From: Paenibacillus sp. FSL R5-0345
GTDB taxonomy: Bacteria > Bacillota > Bacilli > Paenibacillales > Paenibacillaceae
Assembly (NCBI RefSeq): GCF_000758585.1
Contig: NZ_CP009281.1
Coordinates: 1,116,001 to 1,180,000 of the forward strand
DNA length: 64,000 nucleotides
Reading direction: 5' to 3'
Both the position numbers and the translations under genes were made by a program. The first letter of the stretch is position 1. Each line of letters opens with the position of its first letter. A model generated the notes under the pieces. That model saw nothing but the letters and a program-made list of their open reading frames with translations, did not search any database and had not been told where the DNA came from. Below are positions 17,767 through 26,038 of this stretch, piece after piece.

Positions 17767-19194
17767 ATGAGTAAAATCAATGAACTTTTTACGAATAAAC
17801 TAAATGTCATTAATGTAGGCATTGAGAACTTTAGAGATGATTTGTTAAAGCAAAACGCGAATGTAACTCACTTGGAGTGGATGCCGCCAGGGAGAGGGAA
17901 CCCAGAATTAATTGCTGCGCTGGATAAGCTTGAAGATCCAAGTGTTACAGATAAGATTGAAGCTGCTAACAAAGAGGCTGTCGAGCGAATTATTAATTCC
18001 CAGCCGGTACTAATTGGCTTTGACCAAGCGATCAATGTGGTTCCGGGCATGACGAAAAATACGATTTTACATGCTGGCCCGCCAATCACTTGGGAACGTA
18101 TGAATGGTCCGATGAAAGGTGCGGTAACAGGAGCCATTGTATTTGAAGGCCTTGCCCCAAATATTGAAGAAGCCGCTGAACTAGCTGCATCTGGAGAGAT
18201 TACCTTCTCGCCATGTCATGAACATAACTGTGTAGGCTCCATGGCTGGTGTCACATCCGCTTCCATGTTTATGCATATTGTTGAGAATAAAACTTATGGC
18301 AATATTGCTTATACAAACTTAAGTGAGCAAATGTCCAAAATCCTTCGTATGGGTGCCAATGATGAGAGTGTTATCCAGCGTCTGATTTGGATGCGTGATG
18401 TCTTGGGTCCTATTTTAAGAGATGCGATGAAACTAAATCCAAATGGCATTGACCTGCGTTTAATGCTATCCCAAGCCCTTCATATGGGGGACGAGTGTCA
18501 TAACCGAAATGTAGCTGGAACAACCCTGCTCATTCAAGCGCTAACGCCTTATATTATCCAAACCGATTTTACCGTTGAACAGAAAAAAGAAGTGTTTGAA
18601 TTCGTTAGCAGCAGCGACTATTTCTCGGGTCCAACATGGATGGCGCTTTGTAAATGTGCCCTTGATGCTGCGCACGGCATTGAGAATAGTACCATTGTTA
18701 CCACAATGGCTCGTAACGGAGTGGAATTTGGTATTCGTGTGAGCGGAATAGCTGGAAACGTGTGGTTTACAGGTCCTGCACAACAAGTAATTGGTCCTAT
18801 GTTTGCCGGTTACAAACCAGAAGATTCTGGTCTTGATATAGGTGACAGTGCGATCACAGAGACCTATGGCATTGGCGGATTTGCTATGGCAACTGCACCG
18901 GCGATTGTGTCGCTTGTGGGTGGTACCGTTGATGATGCAATCAGCTACACCACAAAAATGGCGGAAATCACAACCACTGAAAATCCGAACGTGACGATTC
19001 CAATGCTTGACTTTATAGGGATTCCTACAGGTATTGATATTCAAAAAGTTATTCAAACTGGAATTATGCCGATTATTAATACAGCTATTGCACATAAAGA
19101 TGCCGGGATTGGAATGATTGGTGCAGGTATCGTTAACCCTCCAATCGAAGCATTTGAACAAGCATTACTTGCATTAAGTGAAAATATTAAATAA
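17767..19194 (+). CDS. allG: DUF1116 protein (YlbE/YahG family, AllG)
   Basis: 475 residues spanning the whole DUF1116 family. Clear family stretches include FSPCHEHNCVGSMAGVTSASM (His and Cys-rich, possibly catalytic) and the GPTWMALCKCALDAAHGIE region. The E. coli homologue YlbE is AllG of the oxamate carbamoyltransferase. It is preceded by GAAAGGAGA, 2 bp after fdrA ends, so it is strongly coupled with it. Together with AllF and AllH it should form the complex. A modest hairpin follows, then the ankyrin-TPR gene. Confidence 0.9.
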   Translation: MSKINELFTNKLNVINVGIENFRDDLLKQNANVTHLEWMPPGRGNPELIAALDKLEDPSVTDKIEAANKEAVERIINSQPVLIGFDQAINVVPGMTKNTILHAGPPITWERMNGPMKGAVTGAIVFEGLAPNIEEAAELAASGEITFSPCHEHNCVGSMAGVTSASMFMHIVENKTYGNIAYTNLSEQMSKILRMGANDESVIQRLIWMRDVLGPILRDAMKLNPNGIDLRLMLSQALHMGDECHNRNVAGTTLLIQALTPYIIQTDFTVEQKKEVFEFVSSSDYFSGPTWMALCKCALDAAHGIENSTIVTTMARNGVEFGIRVSGIAGNVWFTGPAQQVIGPMFAGYKPEDSGLDIGDSAITETYGIGGFAMATAPAIVSLVGGTVDDAISYTTKMAEITTTENPNVTIPMLDFIGIPTGIDIQKVIQTGIMPIINTAIAHKDAGIGMIGAGIVNPPIEAFEQALLALSENIK

Positions 19195-19199
19195 GAAAA

Positions 19200-19218
19200 G
19201 GGCTAACTTGTTTAGCCC
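19200..19218 (+). promoter_or_regulatory. Small intercistronic hairpin after allG
   Basis: GGGCTAA pairs with TTAGCCC around CTTGT. The trailing sequence is only mildly T-rich, so it is at most a weak terminator or RNA-processing site between allG and the ankyrin-TPR gene. Confidence 0.4.
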
Positions 19219-19278
19219 ACCATTCTTATTTCGAACTAGACGGACATCTCGTGTTAGGTTGTGAAGGAGTGAACAATT

Positions 19279-20439
19279 TTGGATAGTCTATCCTTGAATA
19301 CAAAACTTATTGAGGCGAGTGAACAGGGAGAACTCGCTTCTGTTGAGAAACTATTAGGCGAAGGTGCCAGTGTTGATTATAAAGATGCTGCTGGGCGAAC
19401 AGCGCTAATGGCGGCAACACAAAACAATCAAATCGCGATTGCTAAAAGATTAATAGAAGCAGGAAGTGACGTAAACACCAGAGATATTACCCAACTCTCA
19501 CCGTTTATTTGCTCGGCAGCAAATGGATTCTATGAAATTCTGCGTCTCATGATTGCTGGTGGTGCTGATTTGAAGAGCGTGAATCGATTTGGAGGAACAG
19601 CGCTGTTACCATCGAGCGAAAAGGGCTACTTAAAAACCGTAGAAGCGTGTATTGATGCTGGGGTGCCAGTGAATCATGTCAATGACTTAGGCTGGTCAGC
19701 CCTGCTTGAAGCAGTCATATTGGGGAATGGCGGACGACTATATTCTGACATTATTGAAGCGCTTGTTCATGCAGGGGCAGATGTGCATTTGCCTGATCGA
19801 GATGGGCTCTCATCCCTACAACATGCCGAAGAGAACGGTCAGCATAAAGTCGTGAAGATTCTAGAACATAGCTTCCAAGAAAATAACGAAGTTGTGAAGC
19901 AGGCAAAGGCTCTCGCTAACAGCGATCAATATGAAGAAGCTATATCTGTCATGGACAGGGCGCTGGAAGTGGATGCTGACAACCTGGATTTCATCTATTA
20001 TAAAGGTTATTTCTTGCAGGAATTAAAGAGATACGAAGAGGCACTTCAATGCTATGAAAGCGTTTTATCTATGGATCCTGCTAATTTAGAATTCTATTTC
20101 TATACAGCGAATTGTTTAAGACTATGGAAAAAACCTGAGGAGGCTCTTCAGGAATATGATAAAGCCTGTGAGCTGGCACCTAATGAAACGTTCTATCGTT
20201 ACCACAAATCAAATTATTTAAGAGAGCTTGGGAGACACGAAGAAGCAGTTATTGAGATGGATAAGCTGCTAGCTCTTCAGCCGAATAGATATGACTTCTC
20301 CTTCCATAAGGCGAACAGTCTAAGATCACTTGGGAAGCATAAAGAAGCCATTGAAGCCATCGAAAACGCAATAAAGAATGACCCAACGAACCCGTTATAC
20401 CATTCACACAAAAAGCAATCTATTGGGTTACTCGGTTAG
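19279..20439 (+). CDS. Ankyrin-repeat / TPR fusion protein
   Basis: 386 residues with no enzymatic motif. Residues 1 to about 195 are ankyrin repeats (for example LGEGASVDYKDAAGRTALMAA, LIEAGSDVNTRD, MIAGGADLKSVN, LVHAGADVHLPDRDG). From about 205 to the end are tetratricopeptide repeats of 34 residues (AISVMDRALEVDADN, ALQCYESVLSMDPAN, ALQEYDKACELAPNE, AVIEMDKLLALQPNR, AIEAIENAIKNDPTN). No signal peptide or membrane segment is seen. The TTG start is set by AAGGAG at 19264-19269. It is embedded between allG and carbamate kinase, so I infer a scaffold or regulator for the carbamoyltransferase complex. Nothing in the sequence proves this. Confidence 0.88.
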   Translation: MDSLSLNTKLIEASEQGELASVEKLLGEGASVDYKDAAGRTALMAATQNNQIAIAKRLIEAGSDVNTRDITQLSPFICSAANGFYEILRLMIAGGADLKSVNRFGGTALLPSSEKGYLKTVEACIDAGVPVNHVNDLGWSALLEAVILGNGGRLYSDIIEALVHAGADVHLPDRDGLSSLQHAEENGQHKVVKILEHSFQENNEVVKQAKALANSDQYEEAISVMDRALEVDADNLDFIYYKGYFLQELKRYEEALQCYESVLSMDPANLEFYFYTANCLRLWKKPEEALQEYDKACELAPNETFYRYHKSNYLRELGRHEEAVIEMDKLLALQPNRYDFSFHKANSLRSLGKHKEAIEAIENAIKNDPTNPLYHSHKKQSIGLLG

Positions 20440-20470
20440 AGCATAAGAATTGCAACATAGGAGGCACCAG

Positions 20471-21421
20471 ATGAAAGAGACTATAATCGTTGCTATTGGC
20501 GGAAACTCATTGGTCAAGGAAAATGGCTTGGATTCGATTCATGACCAATCTGAAGCAGTAAAAGAAGTGGTCGTCAATATTGTTGATATGGTGCAAGAAG
20601 GCTACAATGTCGTCGTTACTCATGGTAACGGGCCACAAGTAGGGTTTGGACTAAGAAGATCTGAGATTGCACATGAGATTGCCGGTATGTCTCCTGTTCC
20701 ACTAGTGAACTGTGGAGCTGATACACAAGGTGGAATCGGTTATTTAATTCAACAAGCTTTAATTAATGAATTTGCAGTTAGAGGGATCCATAAGAATGTG
20801 GCTACGGTTATCACGCAAGTTGAAGTAAGCTCAGAAGATCCTAATTTTAAGAATCCGACGAAGCCGGTGGGATCTTTCTTTTCCCAAGAGCAAGCTGAAG
20901 AAATGAAACAAGAGCATCCTGAATGGAGCTTTGTAGAAGACTCTGGCCGAGGATACCGTAGAGTGGTTCCGTCCCCAAGACCTATAGATATTGTGGAGAA
21001 AGACGCAATTAAGTCATTAATCGATGGGGGATTTGTCGTTGTCGCTGCAGGCGGTGGAGGTATCGCAGTCGTGAAGTCTGATGATAACACGTACAAAGGT
21101 ATCGATGCAGTTATCGATAAGGATTTTGCCACGAGTCTTTTAGCAGAACAAATCCATGCGGAGACATTAATTATTACAACGGGAGTGTCTAGAGTATGCA
21201 TCAACTATGGTAAGCCGAATCAAAAAGAGCTTTCCAAAATGACGGTTGATGAGACTAAACAATATGTACTGGAAAATCACTTCCCAGCAGGAAGTATGCT
21301 GCCTAAAATCGAGGCAAGTTTAAGCTTCTTAGAGAACAGCGGAACGCGGGTTATTATTACGAATCCGGAAAGCTTGAAAGATGCGATTAATGAAAAGGCA
21401 GGCACTCATATCGTAAAGTAA
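20471..21421 (+). CDS. arcC: Carbamate kinase (ArcC/AllK-like)
   Basis: 316 residues with the amino-acid-kinase fold: IIVAIGGNSLVKE at the N terminus, VTHGNGPQVG near residue 50, a VVAAGGGGIAVV segment near 190, and a C-terminal GSMLPKIEA motif. It makes ATP and carbamate from carbamoyl phosphate and ADP. The true ATG at 20471 follows AGGAGG at 20458-20463; a TTG at 20450 is in frame but upstream of that site. In this operon it would capture the carbamoyl phosphate made by AllFGH, as AllK does in E. coli. No arginine deiminase genes are near, so the classical ADI role is unlikely. Confidence 0.92.
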   Translation: MKETIIVAIGGNSLVKENGLDSIHDQSEAVKEVVVNIVDMVQEGYNVVVTHGNGPQVGFGLRRSEIAHEIAGMSPVPLVNCGADTQGGIGYLIQQALINEFAVRGIHKNVATVITQVEVSSEDPNFKNPTKPVGSFFSQEQAEEMKQEHPEWSFVEDSGRGYRRVVPSPRPIDIVEKDAIKSLIDGGFVVVAAGGGGIAVVKSDDNTYKGIDAVIDKDFATSLLAEQIHAETLIITTGVSRVCINYGKPNQKELSKMTVDETKQYVLENHFPAGSMLPKIEASLSFLENSGTRVIITNPESLKDAINEKAGTHIVK

Positions 21422-21493
21422 ATTTAAGATTTTAGTTCCTCCAGACTTCCGTAGTACACCTAATAACTATATTAAGAGGCGGGAAGTGTAGAC

Positions 21494-22948
21494 ATGGATC
21501 AAGCAAAATTGGAACAAAATTATGATAAGTACAAATCATACGGTTACGGTGAGGAATTACTGCCTAAAAAGCCTGACCAAAGAGACTGGGGAATGTCCAA
21601 CTATATAACACTCTGGATGGGCGCTGTTCATAATATTATGTCGTATATGACAGTAGCAGGTTTCTTCGTCTTAGGGTTGAACACAACACAAGTGCTTTTT
21701 GCCGTCATGCTTTCAGCCATCATTGTCTCCGCATTTTATGCTTTAAATGGGTATTCTGCTTCCAAATACGGGCTGCCATTCGCGATGTTGCTTCGTGATT
21801 CGTTTGGGGTAAAGGGAGCGATTATACCTGCATTAATACGAGGCCTTGTTGCCGGATTAGTATTCTTTGGAACCACTACTGTTGTAGGTGCAGAATCGCT
21901 AAATGTTATATTTGCCAGATTTATTCCGAATTATATGGATTTAGGCGGTGGCTTTACATTATTCGGGTTAGCATTCCCGACAATGATCTCTTACGCAATT
22001 CTTTGGACAGCAACGGTTCTGTTGTTCTTAGGCGGAATGAAAACATTAGGTAAGTTCGGTAACTGGTCATCTCCAGTAGTGTATGTGTTTATTATTGGTG
22101 CTGCTGTTTGGGCGATCAAGATTGCTGGAGGGTTCGGACCGATTTTAGAGTATGTACCAGCGAATCCAAGTTCCAGTCCGCTAGTCTTTATCGCTTGCGT
22201 GAGTGCATTGGTATCTAACTGGGCGGGTCCTGTGGTGAATATGTCAGACTTCACGCATCGTGCGAAATCACCAAAAGCGGCTATGATTGGATTGCCTGTA
22301 GGGTTTATCTTGTCTTATATTCTTTTTGCCATCACTTGTGTGGCTTTAATCGCGGGTACTGAAATTGCCTTTGGTGAACCGATCTTTAATATCGTTCATG
22401 CCATTGATAAAATTGAAAACACTTTCGCGGTTGTTGTATTGATTCTTGCGCTAAACGTAGGAGCAATCGCCTTCGTAGTGTTTGCAAACTTATTACCAGC
22501 GGGCTTGCAAATGTCATCCCTTTTCCCGAAAAAATTCACTGTAAAGACTGCAGGTGTCTTAACAGCTATTGTTGGAACTTTGATTTTGCCATGGAAGCTT
22601 GTAGAAAGTACGACGACCTTATTTTACTTCTATAGCTTTATCGGGTCCATCTTTGGTCCAATTGCGGGTATTATGCTTTCAAGCTTCTTTATTCATCGGA
22701 AAAGAGTATTAAATCTTGATAATATCTATGTCCCAACAGGCAGCAACGGTGAATATAAGAATGGTTACAATCCTGTTGCGATGGCTGTTCTAGCAGTCAG
22801 CTTCATCCTTCCTATGTCAGGTGCATTTCTTAAGGGTATCCCCTTCCTAGTTAGGATGAATGATTTTGCTTTCTTTAGTGGTTTAATTGTTTCGTTTGTT
22901 CTATACACCATCTTTAGCAAAACACTAAAATCATCCCAATTAAACTAG
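21494..22948 (+). CDS. NCS1-family purine/cytosine permease
   Basis: 484 residues with about twelve hydrophobic helices. A cytoplasmic N-terminal tail precedes the first helix, and the family motifs include NWAGPVVNMSDFTHRAKSPK near the middle loop. This is a complete second member of the nucleobase:cation symporter-1 family in the window; the first is the truncated gene at the left edge. GAGGCGGGAAG lies before the ATG. It sits between carbamate kinase and a deaminase, so the imported compound is probably a purine, cytosine-like base or ureide that feeds this pathway. Confidence 0.9.
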   Translation: MDQAKLEQNYDKYKSYGYGEELLPKKPDQRDWGMSNYITLWMGAVHNIMSYMTVAGFFVLGLNTTQVLFAVMLSAIIVSAFYALNGYSASKYGLPFAMLLRDSFGVKGAIIPALIRGLVAGLVFFGTTTVVGAESLNVIFARFIPNYMDLGGGFTLFGLAFPTMISYAILWTATVLLFLGGMKTLGKFGNWSSPVVYVFIIGAAVWAIKIAGGFGPILEYVPANPSSSPLVFIACVSALVSNWAGPVVNMSDFTHRAKSPKAAMIGLPVGFILSYILFAITCVALIAGTEIAFGEPIFNIVHAIDKIENTFAVVVLILALNVGAIAFVVFANLLPAGLQMSSLFPKKFTVKTAGVLTAIVGTLILPWKLVESTTTLFYFYSFIGSIFGPIAGIMLSSFFIHRKRVLNLDNIYVPTGSNGEYKNGYNPVAMAVLAVSFILPMSGAFLKGIPFLVRMNDFAFFSGLIVSFVLYTIFSKTLKSSQLN

Positions 22949-22963
22949 AGGAGGAATTTTGAA

Positions 22964-23416
22964 ATGGATTACATGAAATTGGCGGTAGATGCAACGATCG
23001 AGGGTATGAATAAGAAATTTGGGGGCCCGTTTGGTGCAACGATTGTTCGAGGCGATGAAGTAATTGCAGCGGTTAGCAATACGATGATGAGAGATACGGA
23101 TCCTTCTGCACATGCGGAAATGGTAGCCATCCGAGAAGCCTGCAAAAAGCTAGACACCATGGACTTATCGGATTGCGTAATATACGCAACCTGTGAACCC
23201 TGTCCAATGTGTATGGGCGCTATCATTTGGTCAGGTGTTAAAGAAGTTCATTATTGCAGCACAAGAGACGATGCGAAAGAGCATGGCTTCTCTGACATCC
23301 ACCTTCGTGAATATTTTGTGGGTCATGATGAGAGTGTTGTCAATATGATCAAAGTGGAAGCAAGAGAAGATTGCGATCATTTATGGACGCATTTCCACGA
23401 ATTAAACAAGAAATAA
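22964..23416 (+). CDS. CDA-fold nucleobase deaminase, guanine deaminase-like
   Basis: 150 residues. The zinc site is intact: AHAE (His ligand and catalytic Glu, near residue 48) and EPCPMCMGA (two Cys ligands). It resembles Bacillus GuaD, which converts guanine to xanthine, but other CDA-family enzymes (tRNA adenosine, cytosine, or s-triazine-like deaminases) share these motifs. The length and the 'FGGPFGATIV' opening fit GuaD best. AGAGGAGG precedes the ATG, 16 bp after the permease. A strong terminator follows, closing the operon that begins with allH. Confidence 0.85.
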   Translation: MDYMKLAVDATIEGMNKKFGGPFGATIVRGDEVIAAVSNTMMRDTDPSAHAEMVAIREACKKLDTMDLSDCVIYATCEPCPMCMGAIIWSGVKEVHYCSTRDDAKEHGFSDIHLREYFVGHDESVVNMIKVEAREDCDHLWTHFHELNKK

Positions 23417-23437
23417 TTCAGGCGGTATCCTATATTT

Positions 23438-23466
23438 TCCGGCACTATTTTAGTGCCGGATTTTCC
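23438..23466. terminator. Terminator between the deaminase and the convergent esterase
   Basis: TCCGGCACTA pairs perfectly with TAGTGCCGGA around TTT and is followed by TTTTCC. A run of A and T on the other side may serve the convergent gene too. Confidence 0.88.
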
Positions 23467-23481
23467 TGTTCTTTTACAGAA

Positions 23482-24354
23482 CTACTCAGTAAGATGAAGC
23501 TGAAGGAAATCAATCACCTGATGAAGAGCTTTTTGCACTACAGGATTATTGAAATCTTTTTCAAATACATGCTCTCCGTTAGGAATGGTTATAAGCTTTG
23601 CGGGTACCCCTTCTTTCACTAGCGCAGCTCTCATGAATGCTGATTGTTCATAGGGTACATCTACATCATTTGTTCCGTGCAATAGCAATGTAGGGGGGAA
23701 TTCCTTAGTTACATGATGAATAGGACAGAATTTGAGGAGTTCTTCCTTATGTAGAGAAGGATTCAAACCCGTCACTTCTTGTATCCACTGACCGGATTGT
23801 CTAGCATATAAATAGAGAAGAAAACGTTCGTCAACGGTTGCGTTCGTAATGATTTGATCGGACACCGTACTTTTTGCAATCTCCATAGAGACGATATCTT
23901 TTTCACAATAGAATTTACTAGGTTCTAGTGCCCATTGTGCACTAATATCGCCATATCCATAGAAGGAGACAATCGCACGCGGCTTATGGGTAAACATTCC
24001 TGTGCATAGCGCAAGGAAACCACCTGCGGAGCTTCCCACCACAGCAATCCTTGAGGGATCAATGGAGAATTCCTTGGGTCCTTCATTCACTAACCAAAGA
24101 AGGCCGTCTTGGACATCTTCAAGGATGTCAGATAGGGTTGATCTAGGAGCTAATCTATAATCAATCGAAAACAGCGCAAAGCCATTATTGGTGTAGAGTT
24201 GTATCATTTCCTCGGATAGATCTTCTCGATCACCCCAAAGTAGGCCGCCTCCGTGAATGTATACAATAGCAGGGGCTTGGGAACGGTTTGTTTCATAAAA
24301 ATCAGCTTTAATTGTAAATTGATCATTTTCTTTAAAAATAACGGTCTTCTTCAT
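23482..24354 (-). CDS. Alpha/beta-hydrolase, carboxylesterase type
   Basis: About 290 residues with the hormone-sensitive-lipase-like layout: oxyanion-hole motif YIHGGGLLWG near residue 35, nucleophile elbow GSSAGG near residue 108, an acidic residue in GTNDVDVPY, and the catalytic His in NGEHVFE. It is cytoplasmic, without a signal peptide. The frame opens upstream at 24402; GAGGTG at 24369-24374 favours GTG 24357 or ATG 24354. It lies inverted between two genes of the nucleobase/ureide region. The substrate is unknown; esters or carbamoyl-type bonds are possible. Confidence 0.82.
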   Translation of the reverse strand: MKKTVIFKENDQFTIKADFYETNRSQAPAIVYIHGGGLLWGDREDLSEEMIQLYTNNGFALFSIDYRLAPRSTLSDILEDVQDGLLWLVNEGPKEFSIDPSRIAVVGSSAGGFLALCTGMFTHKPRAIVSFYGYGDISAQWALEPSKFYCEKDIVSMEIAKSTVSDQIITNATVDERFLLYLYARQSGQWIQEVTGLNPSLHKEELLKFCPIHHVTKEFPPTLLLHGTNDVDVPYEQSAFMRAALVKEGVPAKLITIPNGEHVFEKDFNNPVVQKALHQVIDFLQLHLTE

Positions 24355-24475
24355 CACTATCCAATACACCTCATCAAGTAAGTAATTTTTAAAGATTAGC
24401 ACTACCTCTATTGTATATCATTCACGAATTTTGATGAAACCATAATCATGAATACCCAGGATTGGAGATACTGGC

Positions 24476-25717
24476 ATGGATAGAAAGAGCAGATATCAGG
24501 CATTATTTGATAATATTAATCAATACAATTCGGGTGAGAAGGGCATCACTAGAATTGCCTATACAAATGAAGAGCAGACCTGTACGAGTGCTTTTATGCG
24601 GATGTGTAAGGCTGAGAATTTAGATATTCGGATGGATCATTGCGGAAATGTGATTGCTAGAAGAAATGGGAAGATAGAAGGGCTTCCACCCGTTGTAATG
24701 GGCTCTCACTTGGATACGGTATACCAAGGAGGGAAGTACGATGGTGTGGTAGGTGTAACGGCTGCCTTGGAAGTAATCAAACGTTTAAACGAAAAAGGGA
24801 TTGAAACGGATCATCCGATCGAAGTTATTTCATTTGCCTGTGAAGAATCCTCGCGGTTTGGTATTTCAACAGTAGGCAGCAAAGTAATGGCAGGGTTATT
24901 TCAGAAGGAGAAATACAAAGGTTTAAAGGACAAAGATGGGATTACCATGGAAAAAGCATTTTCGCTATGCGCATTAGATTATAACAGTATTGATCAGGCG
25001 AGTAGAGGGGATGAAGAACTAAAAGCGTTCTTCGAATTACATATTGAGCAAGGTCCCGTCTTAATAAACAATAATAAAAAAATAGGAATTGTGACTGGAA
25101 TTGCTGCACCCGTGAGACTTCATATTCAAATATCAGGGAAAGCATCCCACTCTGGAACGACACCTATGAATATGAGAAAAGATGCTTTTCTAGGTGCGTC
25201 AGAAATAGCACTTGAGCTTGAAAAAGCAGCTAAACTCGAGCAAGAATATGGAACGGTTGCGACCCTTGGGGTGATAGACATCTTAAATGGTGCTATGAAC
25301 GTGGTTCCGGGAGAAGTTGAAATTAAAATTGATATCAGATCTACTTCAGTGGCATCCAGACAACGTGTGTTAAGCCATTTATATCAAACGATATCCTCAG
25401 TACAAGCAAGCAGACAACTTGAAATTGCGAGTACGGAGATCATTTCGGAGGAACCTGTCCTATTATCAGATGAGATCAGTCATGTTCTAGAATCCATTTG
25501 TGAAGAGAAGGGGATATTGAGTCAACGGATGATCAGCGGGGCAGGACATGATGCTATGAACATGAACAAACTTTGCCCAGTAGGGCTTATCTTTGTTCCT
25601 TCTGTAGATGGACTAAGTCATCATCCTAATGAATATACAGATATGGACGATATCATTATGGGGATTGATATCTTAGAAGAAGCTGTTCTTCGTTATGCGT
25701 TTGTAAGACAAGCGTAG
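24476..25717 (+). CDS. M20-family allantoate / N-carbamoyl amidohydrolase
   Basis: 413 residues of the dinuclear-metal amidase family that includes AllC, HyuC, beta-ureidopropionase and ureidoglycolate hydrolase. Metal ligands are visible: GSHLDTV, GGKYDGVVGV, ACEESSRFG, LHIEQGP and the late SHHPNEYTD. The dimer lid motif HSGTTPM is also present. These enzymes hydrolyse N-carbamoyl groups to ammonia and carbon dioxide. TTGGAGA lies before the ATG. The nearby NCS1, PucR and AllFGH genes suggest it acts on a ureido intermediate such as allantoate. The sequence alone cannot separate these substrates. Confidence 0.87.
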   Translation: MDRKSRYQALFDNINQYNSGEKGITRIAYTNEEQTCTSAFMRMCKAENLDIRMDHCGNVIARRNGKIEGLPPVVMGSHLDTVYQGGKYDGVVGVTAALEVIKRLNEKGIETDHPIEVISFACEESSRFGISTVGSKVMAGLFQKEKYKGLKDKDGITMEKAFSLCALDYNSIDQASRGDEELKAFFELHIEQGPVLINNNKKIGIVTGIAAPVRLHIQISGKASHSGTTPMNMRKDAFLGASEIALELEKAAKLEQEYGTVATLGVIDILNGAMNVVPGEVEIKIDIRSTSVASRQRVLSHLYQTISSVQASRQLEIASTEIISEEPVLLSDEISHVLESICEEKGILSQRMISGAGHDAMNMNKLCPVGLIFVPSVDGLSHHPNEYTDMDDIIMGIDILEEAVLRYAFVRQA

Positions 25718-25763
25718 GTTCATCTTTCACTGAATTTATTAATGGCAGAGGTAATTTGAAACC

Positions 25764-25811
25764 GAACAGCCTTGTGATTCTTCACATCCTGAACAAGGCT
25801 GTTCTCTTTTA
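25764..25811 (+). terminator. Intrinsic terminator after the amidohydrolase
   Basis: GAACAGCCTTGT pairs exactly with ACAAGGCTGTTC and is followed by TCTTTT. Confidence 0.9.
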
Positions 25812-25821
25812 TAGTGTTTGG

Positions 25822-25868
25822 TTGACAATAACAAAGGAGTGTGTTAAATTTATCTTAAGTTAAAGATA
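25822..25868 (+). promoter_or_regulatory. Promoter with overlapping operator A upstream of the VOC dioxygenase
   Basis: A perfect -35 TTGACA (25822-25827) is followed after 17 bases by TAAATT (25845-25850). Operator A, TATCTTAAGTTAAAGATA (25851-25868), begins at the next base, and another TAAAGATA half-site lies at 25876-25883. The half-sites TATCTT-N6-AAGATA match operators B (25946) and C (32265). Repression by steric block is the expected mode. Confidence 0.65.
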
Positions 25869-25945
25869 ATTAATGTAAAGATAGTTTGAAAATTAGTGTT
25901 CTATGAAACATAGGAACAATGTTGGAAAACATTTTTTTTGGTCGA

Positions 25946-25963
25946 TATCTTAACATTAAGATA
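25946..25963. promoter_or_regulatory. Operator B: perfect 18-bp palindrome before the VOC dioxygenase
   Basis: TATCTTAACATTAAGATA is an exact inverted repeat around CA, 75 bp before the gene. Its half-sites TATCTT/AAGATA resemble the MhqR box of Bacillus subtilis (ATCT and AGAT arms, as I recall it), which controls the mhqO dioxygenase genes. Confidence 0.65.
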
Positions 25964-26038
25964 ATTCAATTCAATTAATCTTTCTGGATTTTGGGGATTA
26001 TAGTATGAAATCAAACTAAATTTTAGGAGTGTATAATA

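Noticed and set aside
18541..19161. 206-codon minus-strand frame
   Set aside because: It lies wholly antisense to allG (DUF1116), is Cys/His/Asn-rich and shows no domain.
21422..21493. Riboswitch (purine or guanidine class) before the NCS1 permease
   Set aside because: The 72-bp gap is too short and lacks the paired loops of either class.
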